Shown in pieces: positions 1 through 9,800 of a stretch of 64,000 nucleotides of DNA; the first letter of the stretch is position 1; each line of letters begins with the position of its first letter. The stretch covers positions 3,178,001 to 3,242,000 of the forward strand of contig NZ_ARWA01000001.1 of NCBI RefSeq assembly GCF_000385335.1. The letters run 5' to 3'. The DNA is from Methyloferula stellata AR4. Its GTDB lineage: Bacteria > Pseudomonadota > Alphaproteobacteria > Rhizobiales > Beijerinckiaceae. Both the position numbers and the translations under genes were made by a program. The notes beneath the pieces are model-generated. The model saw only the letters and a list, made by a program, of their open reading frames with translations. It was not told the DNA's origin and ran no database searches.

Positions 1-1
1 C

Positions 2-634
2 CAAGGCGAGTCCTTCATCACGGGCTATCAGAAAGCCTATGCGGATTTGAAAAAGGACCTGCGGCCGGAAGCACTGACACATGTCCCGCGCGTCGTCGGC
101 ATGGGAAGTTCCGCCAGCGATTGGAGCCGTCTTTTTGTATTCGGGAGCAAGGAAACCCGGTTCCACCATCAGTATGAGCGCGCCGGAGTCGAAAACGCGA
201 CTGAGCCTTATGAGGATACCGGGCGTCAACAGGATGCCGAACGCATTCTGGCGATGAACCCGGATATCATTTTCCTGGTGCTGGAAAGCGTTCAAGACTT
301 CCACCGTGACCCGCGTTGGCAAGGGCTAAAGGCGGTTCAAAACGATCGCGTCTATAATGGCCTTCGAAGCGTGAGAGGGAGCGTCGAGCCGTTGCATGGT
401 CTCGACTTCCGTCCGCTCTGGGCGCGGTGGATGGCTGAGATCGCGCATCCAGACCGTCTCCAGCCAAAAGTCCGCGCACTGCTGCGCGATCATTTCAATG
501 AAGCCTATGGATACGCGCTCAGCGACGCCGAGGTCGATGATCTGTTGCGCATCGACGAAAACAAAAACTCGGCCGGCTATGCAAGGTTCACTCGTGACAA
601 CATCAAAAGCACACGACAGGAGGCGACCCAATGA
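2..634 (+). CDS. Periplasmic ferric-chelate binding protein (FecB/FepB/BtuF type), C-terminal part
   Basis: The reading frame is open from the left edge, so the N-terminus and signal peptide lie outside the window. The visible part resembles the C-terminal lobe of class III periplasmic binding proteins. It has the segment RILAMNPDIIFLV, in which the bound-chelate pocket closes, followed by WQGLKAVQNDRVYNG, the usual W-x-x-L-x-A-V-x-x-x-R-V-Y signature. It would deliver a ferric chelate, heme or cobalamin to the permeases that follow; the ligand cannot be read from sequence. The stop overlaps the first permease start (ATGA), so the genes are translationally coupled. Confidence 0.85.
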   Translation, partial: QGESFITGYQKAYADLKKDLRPEALTHVPRVVGMGSSASDWSRLFVFGSKETRFHHQYERAGVENATEPYEDTGRQQDAERILAMNPDIIFLVLESVQDFHRDPRWQGLKAVQNDRVYNGLRSVRGSVEPLHGLDFRPLWARWMAEIAHPDRLQPKVRALLRDHFNEAYGYALSDAEVDDLLRIDENKNSAGYARFTRDNIKSTRQEATQ

Positions 635-1722
635 CGGATATCACTCTTGCCGGTGGATCATTGACCGATGCGCGACAACCGAAAGACAGCGGCGCCAGGT
701 TTGGCTGGCTTGTGCCGCTCCTTTTGGTGGTCGCTGTCTTCGCCGCGATCGTCGGCTCGCTCTGTATCGGCGCTTATCCGATGTCCTTCTGGCGGGCGGG
801 CGAGATCGTCTTGCACCTCGTATGGCCTTTCCCCTTGCCGGACAATCCGTCCTGGAGCCTTAAGGAATTGACCGTCGTCGAGATCATCCGGCTGCCGCGC
901 GTCCTGCTCGCGACGCTCGCCGGCATGGCGCTCGGCATGTCGGGGACCGCCTTGCAAGGCATGATGCGCAATCCGCTCGTCGGCCCCGACCTCGTCGGAG
1001 TCTCTTCGGGCGCGGCACTCGGCAGCGTGATGGCGATCCTGTTTGATTTGCCGCCGGCGGGCATCGTCGCGGTCGCCTTTTGCGGGGGCCTTGGTGCCAT
1101 GGCCTGCACGTTCAGCCTCGCGAAACTCGCTCGAGGCAGCACCGACGGCGTCGCTCTCATCCTTGCCGGTATTTTCATCAGCGCTTTTTGCATGAGCTGC
1201 GTCGGGCTCGCACAATTCCTGGCAAACGACGCACAACTGCCAAACATGGTCGTCTGGCTGCTCGGCACATTCACGCGCGCAGATGAAAAGAGCGTCTGGA
1301 TGATCGCCATTCCGACACTTGGCGGCGGCGCCGTGCTGATGCTTTTACGCTGGCGGTTCAATCTTCTTTCGCTCGGCGATCTCGATGCAGCCTCGCTCGG
1401 CATCAATGCTTGGTCCCTGCGTTGGTCGGCCATCGCCATTGTTTCCTTGATCATCGCTGCGCAAGTCTCGGTCAGCGGCGTCATCGGCTGGATCGGATTG
1501 GTCATTCCGCATTGCGCCCGCATGCTCGTCGGGCCGGACCACCGCCGTCTGCTGCCGGCCTCGGCATTACTCGGCGCACTCTTCACACTCGGCATCGACG
1601 ATTTCACCCGGACGATCCTGCGCGCCGAAGTTCCGGTCGGCGTGATGACGGCTCTCATCGGCACACCGATCATCTGCTTTCTCTTTTGGAAGACGCAAAC
1701 CAAAGGTTGGATCAGTGACTGA
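631..1722 (+). CDS. FecCD-family ABC transporter permease, copy 1
   Basis: This 363-residue polytopic inner-membrane protein belongs to the FecCD/BtuC family. Family landmarks are R-x-P-R-V-L-L-A (about residues 88-95), GTALQGMMRNPLVGPDLVG (about 105-123) and, near the C-terminus, GWIGLVIPHCARMLVGPDHR. The start overlaps the binding-protein stop by four bases, and the stop overlaps the next permease by eight bases. Typical importers of this class have one permease gene (homodimer) or two divergent ones (FecC/FecD). Here copy 2 is strikingly similar along its whole length, which points to a recent tandem duplication and a possible heterodimer. Confidence 0.92.
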   Translation: MTDITLAGGSLTDARQPKDSGARFGWLVPLLLVVAVFAAIVGSLCIGAYPMSFWRAGEIVLHLVWPFPLPDNPSWSLKELTVVEIIRLPRVLLATLAGMALGMSGTALQGMMRNPLVGPDLVGVSSGAALGSVMAILFDLPPAGIVAVAFCGGLGAMACTFSLAKLARGSTDGVALILAGIFISAFCMSCVGLAQFLANDAQLPNMVVWLLGTFTRADEKSVWMIAIPTLGGGAVLMLLRWRFNLLSLGDLDAASLGINAWSLRWSAIAIVSLIIAAQVSVSGVIGWIGLVIPHCARMLVGPDHRRLLPASALLGALFTLGIDDFTRTILRAEVPVGVMTALIGTPIICFLFWKTQTKGWISD

Positions 1723-2782
1723 AGCTGTCATTTCGCAGACTCCATCGCCGCGCAGTGGTGTTCACTTCGGCTGGGCGATGCCCTTTCTATTGATCCTGGC
1801 TTTGCTCGGGGCCATCGCCGCATCTCTCTGCGTCGGCGCCTACCCCATGTCGTTTGGCCACGCCTTCGATATCCTGATCCATCTCGTTTGGCCCTTTCCT
1901 TGGAATCATGCCGATTGGGATCTCCGTGAACTAACCGTCATCGAGATCATTCGGCCGCCGCGAGTCCTTGTCGCAACTTTTGCCGGCATAGCGCTCGGCA
2001 TGTCCGGCACTGCCTTGCAAGGCATGATGCGCAATCCGCTCGTTGGGCCGGATCTCGTCGGGGTGACGTCCGGAGCAGCCTTCGGCGGCGTCATGGCCAT
2101 CATGCTCAATTTCCCGCCGGCCGGTCTGATCGCATTCGCTTTTTTTTGCGGGCTCCTTGCCATGGGCTGCACCTTCGGCCTTGCGAAACTCGTCCATGTC
2201 AAGAGCGACGGCATTCCACTGATCCTCGCCGGCTTTTTCGTCGGCGCCTTTTTTCTCGCAGGCGTCGGGCTCGTTCAGTTCCTGGAGCCGGTGAAATTGC
2301 CGGGGATCGTCTATTGGCTCCTCGGCACCTTTCGCGGTGCCGATCCTCAAAAAGTCTGGATGATCGGCGTTCCGACTTTGGTCGGAGGCACGGCGCTGAT
2401 GCTCTTGCGCTGGCGGATCAATCTTCTTTCGCTTGGCGACCTCGATGCCGCTTCGCTTGGTATCGATGTCCGCTATTTGCGCTGGATGATCATCGCAATC
2501 GTATCATTGATGGTCGCGGCGCAAGTGTCGGTGAGCGGTATCGTCGGCTGGGTCGGGCTTGTCGTCCCGCATTGCGCCCGGATGCTCGTCGGCCCGGATC
2601 ACCGCCGCCTGATGCCGACCTCCGCATTGCTCGGAGGCCTGTTCGTACTCGGGCTCGACGATCTCACGCGCTCGATCGTCAGCGCCGAACTTCCCGTCGG
2701 TGTGCTCACCGCTTTTTTCGGTACGCCGATCATCTGCTTCCTGTTCTGGAAGACTCAGTCGAAGGGGTGGAACAGCGACTGA
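1715..2782 (+). CDS. FecCD-family ABC transporter permease, copy 2
   Basis: This 355-residue permease is a close paralogue of the preceding gene. The stretches GTALQGMMRNPLVGPDLVG and LLSLGDLDAASLGI are identical in both, and the C-terminal PHCARMLVGPDHRR block is shared. The amino-terminal cytoplasmic tails differ most. It starts at an ATG- or GTG-type codon inside the end of copy 1, which implies translational coupling. Its role is the membrane channel of an iron-chelate, heme or cobalamin importer working with the ATPase at 3708. Whether the two copies pair with each other or serve different substrates cannot be told from sequence. Confidence 0.92.
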   Translation: MTEAVISQTPSPRSGVHFGWAMPFLLILALLGAIAASLCVGAYPMSFGHAFDILIHLVWPFPWNHADWDLRELTVIEIIRPPRVLVATFAGIALGMSGTALQGMMRNPLVGPDLVGVTSGAAFGGVMAIMLNFPPAGLIAFAFFCGLLAMGCTFGLAKLVHVKSDGIPLILAGFFVGAFFLAGVGLVQFLEPVKLPGIVYWLLGTFRGADPQKVWMIGVPTLVGGTALMLLRWRINLLSLGDLDAASLGIDVRYLRWMIIAIVSLMVAAQVSVSGIVGWVGLVVPHCARMLVGPDHRRLMPTSALLGGLFVLGLDDLTRSIVSAELPVGVLTAFFGTPIICFLFWKTQSKGWNSD

Positions 2783-2861
2783 GCCGACAGCCATTCGGGC
2801 ACTTCTCGGGGTGCTTCGACCAAAATGTAAGACTTAAATCTGGGTATGGGGGACTATAATC

Positions 2862-3611
2862 ATGATGAAGCGAATAATCTTTTCCGCGATCACGCTCGCA
2901 TCCTTGGCGAGCAATGCGCGCGCTGCCGATCTTCCGAGCAGGATACCGCCTGCTCTGCCGCCGCCGCTGATTTTTACGTGGACTGGAGTCTATCTTGGTG
3001 GTCAGGTCGGCTATCAATGGACTGCGGATTCTTCGGGAGCAATTTACTCAACCGGAGGCGCCGCTTTGGCAGCACTGCAGCCGAACTTCAATCAAGCTGG
3101 CGTGATCGGCGGCGGCCATCTCGGCTATAATTGGCAAGTGAACCAATTTGTCCTGGGTGTCGAGGGCGATGTCGAAGGATCAACATTGCAAGGCAGCGGG
3201 CCCTATGCCAGCGGCGTTTATACACTCACCACAAACATAGACGTTCAAGGTTCCGTGCGAGGGCGCCTGGGCATCGCCTGGGATCGCCTTCTCCTCTATG
3301 CAACTGGAGGTGTCGCGTTCGCGCAGATCGAAAATAAATATTCGAACACGGCCACGGGTCTGGACGATTTGAAAGCCACGCGCACGGGCTGGACCGTCGG
3401 CGGCGGTGTCGAATATGCCTTCAAACCGAATTGGTCGGCCCGTATCGAATATCGTTACACGGATCTTGGCCGTTACACCGATCTGCTGATCAATTCATCC
3501 CAGGGCACGCTTGGCGATCGCCGGCATGAGACCGATGGCGCCGTACGGGTCGGAGTTAGCTATAAGTTCGACATGTTCACGCCGCCTCCGCCACGCGTCG
3601 CGAAATACTGA
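2862..3611 (+). CDS. Omp25/Omp31-type outer-membrane beta-barrel protein
   Basis: The 249-residue product begins with a Sec signal peptide ending in the A-R-A-A region (about residue 21). It then has the hallmark start of the family, W-T-G-V-Y-L-G-G-Q-V-G-Y. Alternating glycine/aromatic strands follow (GVIGGGHLGYNWQ, VEGDVEGS, RGRLGIAWDR, YATGGVAF), and the end, V-R-V-G-V-S-Y-K-F, is a typical terminal beta strand. A proline-rich tail of about 13 residues follows. It sits between the permeases and their ATPase in the same orientation, 79 bases after permease 2, so it may be co-transcribed. A role as an outer-membrane conduit for the same ligand is inference; most members are simple porin-like barrels. 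Confidence 0.85.
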   Translation: MMKRIIFSAITLASLASNARAADLPSRIPPALPPPLIFTWTGVYLGGQVGYQWTADSSGAIYSTGGAALAALQPNFNQAGVIGGGHLGYNWQVNQFVLGVEGDVEGSTLQGSGPYASGVYTLTTNIDVQGSVRGRLGIAWDRLLLYATGGVAFAQIENKYSNTATGLDDLKATRTGWTVGGGVEYAFKPNWSARIEYRYTDLGRYTDLLINSSQGTLGDRRHETDGAVRVGVSYKFDMFTPPPPRVAKY

Positions 3612-3707
3612 TCGCGGGCGAATTGCAAACGCGCTGGCGCGGCTCGCTGCTTCGAGCGCTCGTATAGATGGCTCGCGCGGAAGACCTAGACATAAGGTTG
3701 GTTCCAA

Positions 3708-4499
3708 ATGACTGAAAACGTGATTTCCTTCACTAATCTCGGGCATGCCTATCGGCCGGGAACCTGGGTCTTCCGCAATTATGCGGCAACAGTGAACAAG
3801 GGCGAGGTCTTTGCCTTGCTCGGACCGAACGGCCGGGGCAAGACGACGCTTCTGAAACTCTTGCTTGGGGCGCTCAAGCCCAGCGAAGGCGATCTCAGCG
3901 TCAAAGGGCATTTCGCCTTCGTCCCGCAGCTCTTTCAAGTCAGCTTCGATTATTCCTGTCTCGACATGGTTCTCATGGGCCGCGCCAAGAAGATCGGACT
4001 TTTCTCGCAGCCGGGCCAACAGGACGAAGAGGCGGCGCTTGAAGCGCTCGATCGTTTCGGCATGGCCGATTACGCACACCGGCCTTTCCATGAATTGTCC
4101 GGCGGTCAGCGCCAGCTCGTCATCTTCGCGCGCGCGCTTGTCGCGGAAGCCGATATTCTGATCCTCGATGAGCCGACATCGGCGCTCGATCTCAAAAATC
4201 AGGCGTTGATTCTGGATTGGATCGGCAGGCTATCGCGCAAAGAAAGCCTGACGATCATCATGACCACGCATCATCCGCACCATGCGCTGGCCGTGGCCGA
4301 CCAGGCTTTGCTCATGCTAGGTCAAGCTAAACATATCGTCGGCGCCCCTTCTGAGGTTCTGACCGAGGAGAATCTTACGGCACTTTATGGCGTACCGATG
4401 AAGCGTGTCGGCTTCGAGCATGAAGGCCGCCGCGTCGAAACTCTGGCGCACGTCCTCCCGACGGTCGCCGCCGCCGAGGTCCGTCCGACGACGAATTGA
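3708..4499 (+). CDS. FecE-type ABC transporter ATP-binding protein
   Basis: This 263-residue nucleotide-binding subunit has Walker A GPNGRGKTT (about residues 39-47), ABC signature LSGGQRQLV, Walker B ILILDEPTSALDL and an H-loop (TTHHPHHAL). The family is the energiser of FecCD permeases, so it most likely powers the importer encoded at 1-2782, from which it is separated only by the barrel gene. In Walker A the residue before GKT is arginine rather than the usual alanine or serine, which is tolerated in the family. A rightward transcript 2-6352 is likely, as all gaps are under 100 bases. Confidence 0.92.
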   Translation: MTENVISFTNLGHAYRPGTWVFRNYAATVNKGEVFALLGPNGRGKTTLLKLLLGALKPSEGDLSVKGHFAFVPQLFQVSFDYSCLDMVLMGRAKKIGLFSQPGQQDEEAALEALDRFGMADYAHRPFHELSGGQRQLVIFARALVAEADILILDEPTSALDLKNQALILDWIGRLSRKESLTIIMTTHHPHHALAVADQALLMLGQAKHIVGAPSEVLTEENLTALYGVPMKRVGFEHEGRRVETLAHVLPTVAAAEVRPTTN

Positions 4500-4543
4500 A
4501 CTCGGAAAAGATATTTCGTCCCTAACCCATCGAAGCCAGCAGC

Positions 4544-6352
4544 ATGACGGACTCCTCATTGCGATCTGGCTGGCACGTTTTCCATGCGCTTTTGCCTTAT
4601 CTCTGGCCGCGACACTGGCGCGCGCGCGGCATTATTCTGTTTGCCTTTCTTGCACTCGCCGCCAGCCGCTTCTTTGCGCTCGCCGGACCCTTTTTCTATA
4701 AGGATTCGGTCGATGCTTTGACGCCTTCTTCTTCTATTGGGCCGGCCGCCCTTCCCTTAGGATTGATACTCGCCTATGGCGGAGCACGCCTCGGCGTTCA
4801 GCTCACCAATTACGGCCGCGGCGTCTTTTTCGAAGCCTTTCTTCTGCGAACAGCGGACGATATCCGCATTCGCTTCTTCGGGCATCTGCATGCCTTATCT
4901 CTCAGCTTTCATCTCGAACGGCAGACCGGCAGCCTTACGGCCATGCTCGGACGCGGCGTCAACGGGATGCGTTACGTCCTCGAGAACATATTCTTCAATA
5001 TAATACCCACGTTAATCGAGATCATTCTCGTCTGCATCATGCTGACGGCTCTTTACGACCTGTCCTATGCGGGACTCATCGTCCTGACCGTCCTTCTTTA
5101 TGTCGCTTGCACACATTGGTTGACCGAGAGGCGCAACAGGCTTTTGCGCGCCTTCAATACAGCCAATGACCATGCAGACGCGGTGATGATGGATTCGCTG
5201 ATAAATTTCGAGACAGTCAAATATTTCGTCAAGGAGCGGCATGAAATCGCACGCTTCGGGAAAGGCCGTTCAAACCTCCGCGATGTCTGGCTCCAACATA
5301 TTCGCGCCTGGCAAAGCCTTGCATTGCTTCAGGGCCTCATCGTGACCTGCAGTTTGAGCCTCGCGATGATCATGGCGGCTCACGATGTCATCCAGAGCCA
5401 TATGAAGCTTGGCGACTATATTCTGATCAATACCTATTTTTTACAGCTGTTCCTTCCGCTTGGCGCCTTGGGCACGGTCTATGTCGAGGCCAAACGCTCA
5501 TTTGTCGATATGGAAGCGATGCTTGGACTTCTGGCTTTGGTACCGGAGGTTAGGGACGCCCCGGACGCAAAATACCTGGAAGTCGGCGCCGGCGAGATCT
5601 GTTTCGAGAACGTACGCTTTGCCTATGATCCTGCGCGCGAGATCCTGAAAGGCATTAGTTTTACCGTTCCTCCCGGAAAAAGGGTCGCGATCGTCGGTGC
5701 GACAGGCGCCGGTAAGAGCACGGTCGGGAAACTCCTGTTTCGGTTTTACGATCTCACAGGCGGGCGTATCCTCATCGACGGGCAAGATATCAGCGGCGTG
5801 ACAAAGAGCTCTCTGCGCGCTGCAATCGGCGTCGTGCCGCAGGATACGGTGCTCTTCAACGACACGATCTATTACAATATCGCTTACGGATATGTCGGAA
5901 AGGGCGATGAGCCGGAACGCGCAGATGTCGAGCAAGCTGCAAAGCTCGCGCGCATCCATGATTTCATCATGACTCTTCCCCAAGGTTACGACACGAGGGT
6001 CGGCGAACGCGGCCTCAAACTGTCGGGCGGCGAAAAGCAGCGTGTTGCAATCGCCCGCACGATCCTCAAGGCACCGCGTATTTTTCTCTTCGACGAAGCA
6101 ACCTCTGCCCTCGACAATAAGACAGAAGCGGAAATCCAATCCTGCCTTCGGAGCATCGCTGCGGATCGCACAACGCTTGTCATCGCCCATCGTCTGTCGA
6201 CAATCGTCGACGCGGACGAGATCATCGTCCTTGAGCGGGGCGAGATCGTCGAACGCGGCCAGCACGATGTTTTACTCTCCTTGAATGGCCCCTACGCTCG
6301 CATGTGGCATCGCGAGGATGATGCATTCGACCCCTCAGCCCCGGCTCGATAA
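4544..6352 (+). CDS. Atm1-type ABC exporter (fused membrane and ATPase domains)
   Basis: This 602-residue half-transporter has an N-terminal six-helix ABC membrane domain (about 20-310) and a C-terminal ATPase (about 340-590). The ATPase shows Walker A GATGAGKST, signature LSGGEKQRVAIARTI and Walker B IFLFDEATSALD. The Q-loop region VPQDTVLFNDTIYYNI is characteristic of the ATM1/HMT1/YfuB class, which exports glutathione-linked metal or sulfur compounds from the cytosol or mitochondrial matrix. It lies 44 bases after the FecE-type gene. Placement with an iron-type importer suggests metal or Fe-S homeostasis; the substrate is unknown. Confidence 0.88.
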   Translation: MTDSSLRSGWHVFHALLPYLWPRHWRARGIILFAFLALAASRFFALAGPFFYKDSVDALTPSSSIGPAALPLGLILAYGGARLGVQLTNYGRGVFFEAFLLRTADDIRIRFFGHLHALSLSFHLERQTGSLTAMLGRGVNGMRYVLENIFFNIIPTLIEIILVCIMLTALYDLSYAGLIVLTVLLYVACTHWLTERRNRLLRAFNTANDHADAVMMDSLINFETVKYFVKERHEIARFGKGRSNLRDVWLQHIRAWQSLALLQGLIVTCSLSLAMIMAAHDVIQSHMKLGDYILINTYFLQLFLPLGALGTVYVEAKRSFVDMEAMLGLLALVPEVRDAPDAKYLEVGAGEICFENVRFAYDPAREILKGISFTVPPGKRVAIVGATGAGKSTVGKLLFRFYDLTGGRILIDGQDISGVTKSSLRAAIGVVPQDTVLFNDTIYYNIAYGYVGKGDEPERADVEQAAKLARIHDFIMTLPQGYDTRVGERGLKLSGGEKQRVAIARTILKAPRIFLFDEATSALDNKTEAEIQSCLRSIAADRTTLVIAHRLSTIVDADEIIVLERGEIVERGQHDVLLSLNGPYARMWHREDDAFDPSAPAR

Positions 6353-6680
6353 AAGACGTCCTCCAGCTTACGCCGCAGGCGCAAAACCTGGACGTCTATG
6401 CTCCGGTTAAGGACATCGCCATGCATATGCGTCGCCCGTAAAGGATGTTCGCGGAGAAGTGGTCGCTGAGGCGCATCGAGGAATGCATTCATCAAAGCAT
6501 ATTCGCCCTTGGTCAAAACCAAAGGGGGCGCCATTTGGATTGGTCAGATGCCGTCTATGTCGCTCAAGTCGCCAGCCACCAAATTGGAATCTGTCCCGTT
6601 TGTCTCCGCTGGGAAATCCCCGAGCCGACCGTGCCTCGCAGCGGTTCCGCCGGGCTGATCAAACTGTTGCATAAAAGCAA
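6292..6680 (-). pseudogene. Remnant of an OmpR/PhoB-type response regulator (C-terminal DNA-binding domain)
   Basis: On the minus strand, 6534 to about 6380 encodes VLTKGEYALMNAFLDAPQR, then SIDVQVLRLRRKLE. These are the recognisable wing-helix blocks of OmpR-class response regulators. An in-frame TGA just upstream (about 6547) interrupts the domain. Further upstream the frame is readable for about 40 codons (to about 6680) but no receiver domain is present. The 3' end runs into the last codons of the Atm1-type gene on the other strand, so the terminus is also abnormal. I read it as a decayed regulator fragment, perhaps from an ancestral metal- or envelope-sensing two-component system. No partner histidine kinase is visible. 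Confidence 0.6.
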
Positions 6681-6685
6681 TACCG

Positions 6686-6785
6686 TTAAGTATTTATACT
6701 ACCTAATAAGTTCTATTTCATTGAAAACACTGGAGTTAAGCATTTTTGTCGCGCTTGACACTTGAGCTATTCCCTTCCGTATATT
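6686..6785 (+). promoter_or_regulatory. AT-rich putative promoter/operator region of the adhesin gene
   Basis: TTGACA at 6755-6760 followed after 19 bases by TATATT (6780-6785) could form a sigma-70 promoter with a long spacer. Upstream are a palindrome AGTATTTATACT (6689-6700) and an imperfect direct repeat, GTTAAGTATTT at 6686 and GTTAAGCATTT at 6735. The region is clearly more AT-rich than its surroundings. No binding protein can be assigned. Confidence 0.4.
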
Positions 6786-6842
6786 AAAAAATGTTAACCC
6801 CAGGGGCGTCGACCGCGCCGCTGCGTTGAGACTCAAATCCAC

Positions 6843-9800
6843 ATGCGCTCGTTTTGCTATGCGTTCTCCCTCTCGCAAAATAATGCCTTTTCCGAACACT
6901 TAGCTAGGCCACAGGCCGCCGGATCGGGTGCTCGACGGTCCTTCCGCTGTCCTCTCGCCACAACGACCGCGATTGCTGCTTTGTTGGCCGTGCATCCTGC
7001 GCTCGCAGGCCCGACCGGCGGTACTGTGGTCGCTGGCCAAGCCACGATCTCCCAATCGGGCGCGACAACCAACATCAATCAGTCGACCCAGAACACCATC
7101 ATCAATTGGCAAACCTTCTCGATCGGCCGTCAGGAGACCGTGAACTTCTTCCAGCCGAATAGCATGTCGACGACGCTCAACCGCGTCACCGGCAATGAGC
7201 AAAGCGTGATCGCCGGCGCTCTCAATGCCAATGGCCGCGTCTTCATCGTCAATTCGGCCGGCATTCTCTTCACCAAAGGCGCGACGGTGAATGTCGGCGG
7301 CTTGGTCGCAAGTACGCTCGATATTTCCAACCAGGATTTCATGGCCGGGAATTATAATTTTTCCGGCAATACGACGGGCTCCTCCGCGACCCCGACAGGG
7401 TCCGTGATCAATAAGGGCAAGATCCACGTCGATCCGAACGGTTACGTCGCTTTGCTCGGCAAGACGGTCAAGAACGACGGCACGATCACCGCGAAGCTCG
7501 GTTCGGTGGTCATGGCGTCGGGCACCAAGCTCACGCTCAATTTCGAAGGCAATTCGCTGCTCGACGTCACGATCAGCGAAGGCGCCTTGAATGCGCTTGT
7601 CGCCAACAAGGGTGCGATCATCGCCGACGGCGGCACGGTGATCCTGACGGCGAAAGCCGCCGACGCGGTTCTGTCGGCGCAGGTCAACAATTCGGGCCTC
7701 ATTCAGGCCCGCACCATGGATGCGCTGAAGGGCGGCGGCATAGGCACGGGCGTCCGGGTCGGGACGATCAAGCTTCTCGCCGATGGCGGCACGGTGAATG
7801 TGTCGGGCAAGCTCGATGCCTCGGCACCCAAGGGTGGCAATGGCGGCTTCATCGAGACCTCAGGCAATAGCGTGAAGATCGCGGACACGGCCGTCATCAC
7901 AACCAAAGCCGCCAATGGTCAAAACGGCAATTGGTTGATCGACCCGGACGGATTCATCATTGGTCCGGTTAATACATATGGTCTTTTCGACATCTTTGGT
8001 CTTGGCGGCGACATCAGCGCAGCGACGCTGTCGGCGGAACTCAACAATGGCAATGTGACCATTCAATCGACCAGCGGCCACGGGGTCGACGGCAATGTTC
8101 TCGTCACCAGCGCCGTGAGCTGGTCGGCGAACACGACTCTGACGCTCGACGCCACGAATGCAATCAATATCAACGCACCGATCAGCGCGTCGGGCGCCAG
8201 CGCCGGACTTGTGCTGAATGCGGGAACCGATATCAACTTCGGCTCGGCCCTATCGATCAACAATCTGACCGCGAACGCCGGCAACAATATCAACGTCAAC
8301 GCGCCGATCAGCGCGTCCGGCGCCAATGCCGCTCTGACTCTGAATGCCAACGCCGGTAGCATTTATATCAACAATGCCATTACCTTATCTGGCGCCGGCG
8401 CCTCGCTCGCCATGAGCTATCAGGGCAATTATTACATCCTCACCCCGGCGAGCTATGCGGGGACCGTGCTCAATTCCAGCGGCATCCCGGTCGCGAACAC
8501 CGACACCAGCGGCGGCACCTATGGCAGCATTACGTTTAATGGCACAAGCACTAGCGGCCAGACCCTGACCGTCAATGGCACTCCCTACACGCTGATCTAC
8601 AGCATGTCGGATTTGACAAAGATCGATGATGGCTCGACCGATAGAAATGGTTACAGTAACGGCAACGGCTATTACGCGCTGGCCAGCACGTTGAACGCGA
8701 ACACGGCCAATGGCGCTTATACGGCCGCGACCGTGAACGCTGACGGCAGCACGACCTATTCCTACAGTAATGCGCTGGTCGAAAACCTGACCGGCACACT
8801 AGCCGGATTGGGTCAAACCATCAGCGGCCTGACGATATCCAACACATCCGCGCAAAATCTGGCCTTGATCGGCACCACGACGGCCGGAAGCCTCATTCGC
8901 GATATCGGCCTGCTCGACGTCAACATCAATGCGGGCACCAGCAATTACGCCGGCGCCCTGGTCGGCTCGAACCTCGCCAATATCAGCCAAGCCTACAGCA
9001 CGGGAACAGTGACCGGCAACAACTCCGGGGGCCTGATCGGCTATAATGGCGTCTATCCAAACCCGGGAATCATCAATTCGATTTCCGACAGTTTCTCCAC
9101 GGCCACTGTCAAAGGTTCGGGAACGGGCGGGTTGGTCGGACGCGCGCAATATCTCGATATCTATCGCTCCGATGCAACCGGTGCCGTGACGTCTCCGAGT
9201 GGAACCGCCGGCGGATTGATCGGCTACGCCGCCAATACCAGCGTTTATGACTCCTATGCGTCTGGTGATGTGACGGGAAGCAGCTCCTCGAGCGGCACCT
9301 ATCTTGGCGGGCTGATTGGGAACGCTGCCACTGGCGTGATTCCCCAAATCATCCAGAATTCGTTTGCCTCCGGCGCTGTGACCGGCGCTTACAGCATCGG
9401 AGGATTGGTCGGCTACATATCCGCCTCCGCCAATTACACCATCTCAAACAGTCACGCCTCCGGCAAGGTGACCGGCTCCCAGGACGTGAGTCTTCCCACC
9501 ATTCCGGGAATTGGCGGCCTGGTTGGGAGCGCCAAGACCTCCAGCAGCGCCTACACGATCAACATCTTGAACTCTTACGCCACCGGAGACGTGAGCGTTC
9601 CCGGGACTTACGGCTACAGCGTCGGAGGGCTGGTCGGGTCGCTGACCTATGGCTACGTGAGTAGGTCTTACGCCACAGGACAAGTGACCGGTGCCTCAAG
9701 CGGCACGGCAACCGGCGGCTTAATCGGCACCGCCACGACGAGCACCATCACAAATTCCTATGCCACCGGCGAAGTGAGCGGAAATCTGTCAGTCGGCGGA

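Noticed and set aside
631-2782. Assembly duplication of one permease gene
   Set aside because: The copies differ in the N-terminal tail and throughout at codon level, so this is a real tandem pair.
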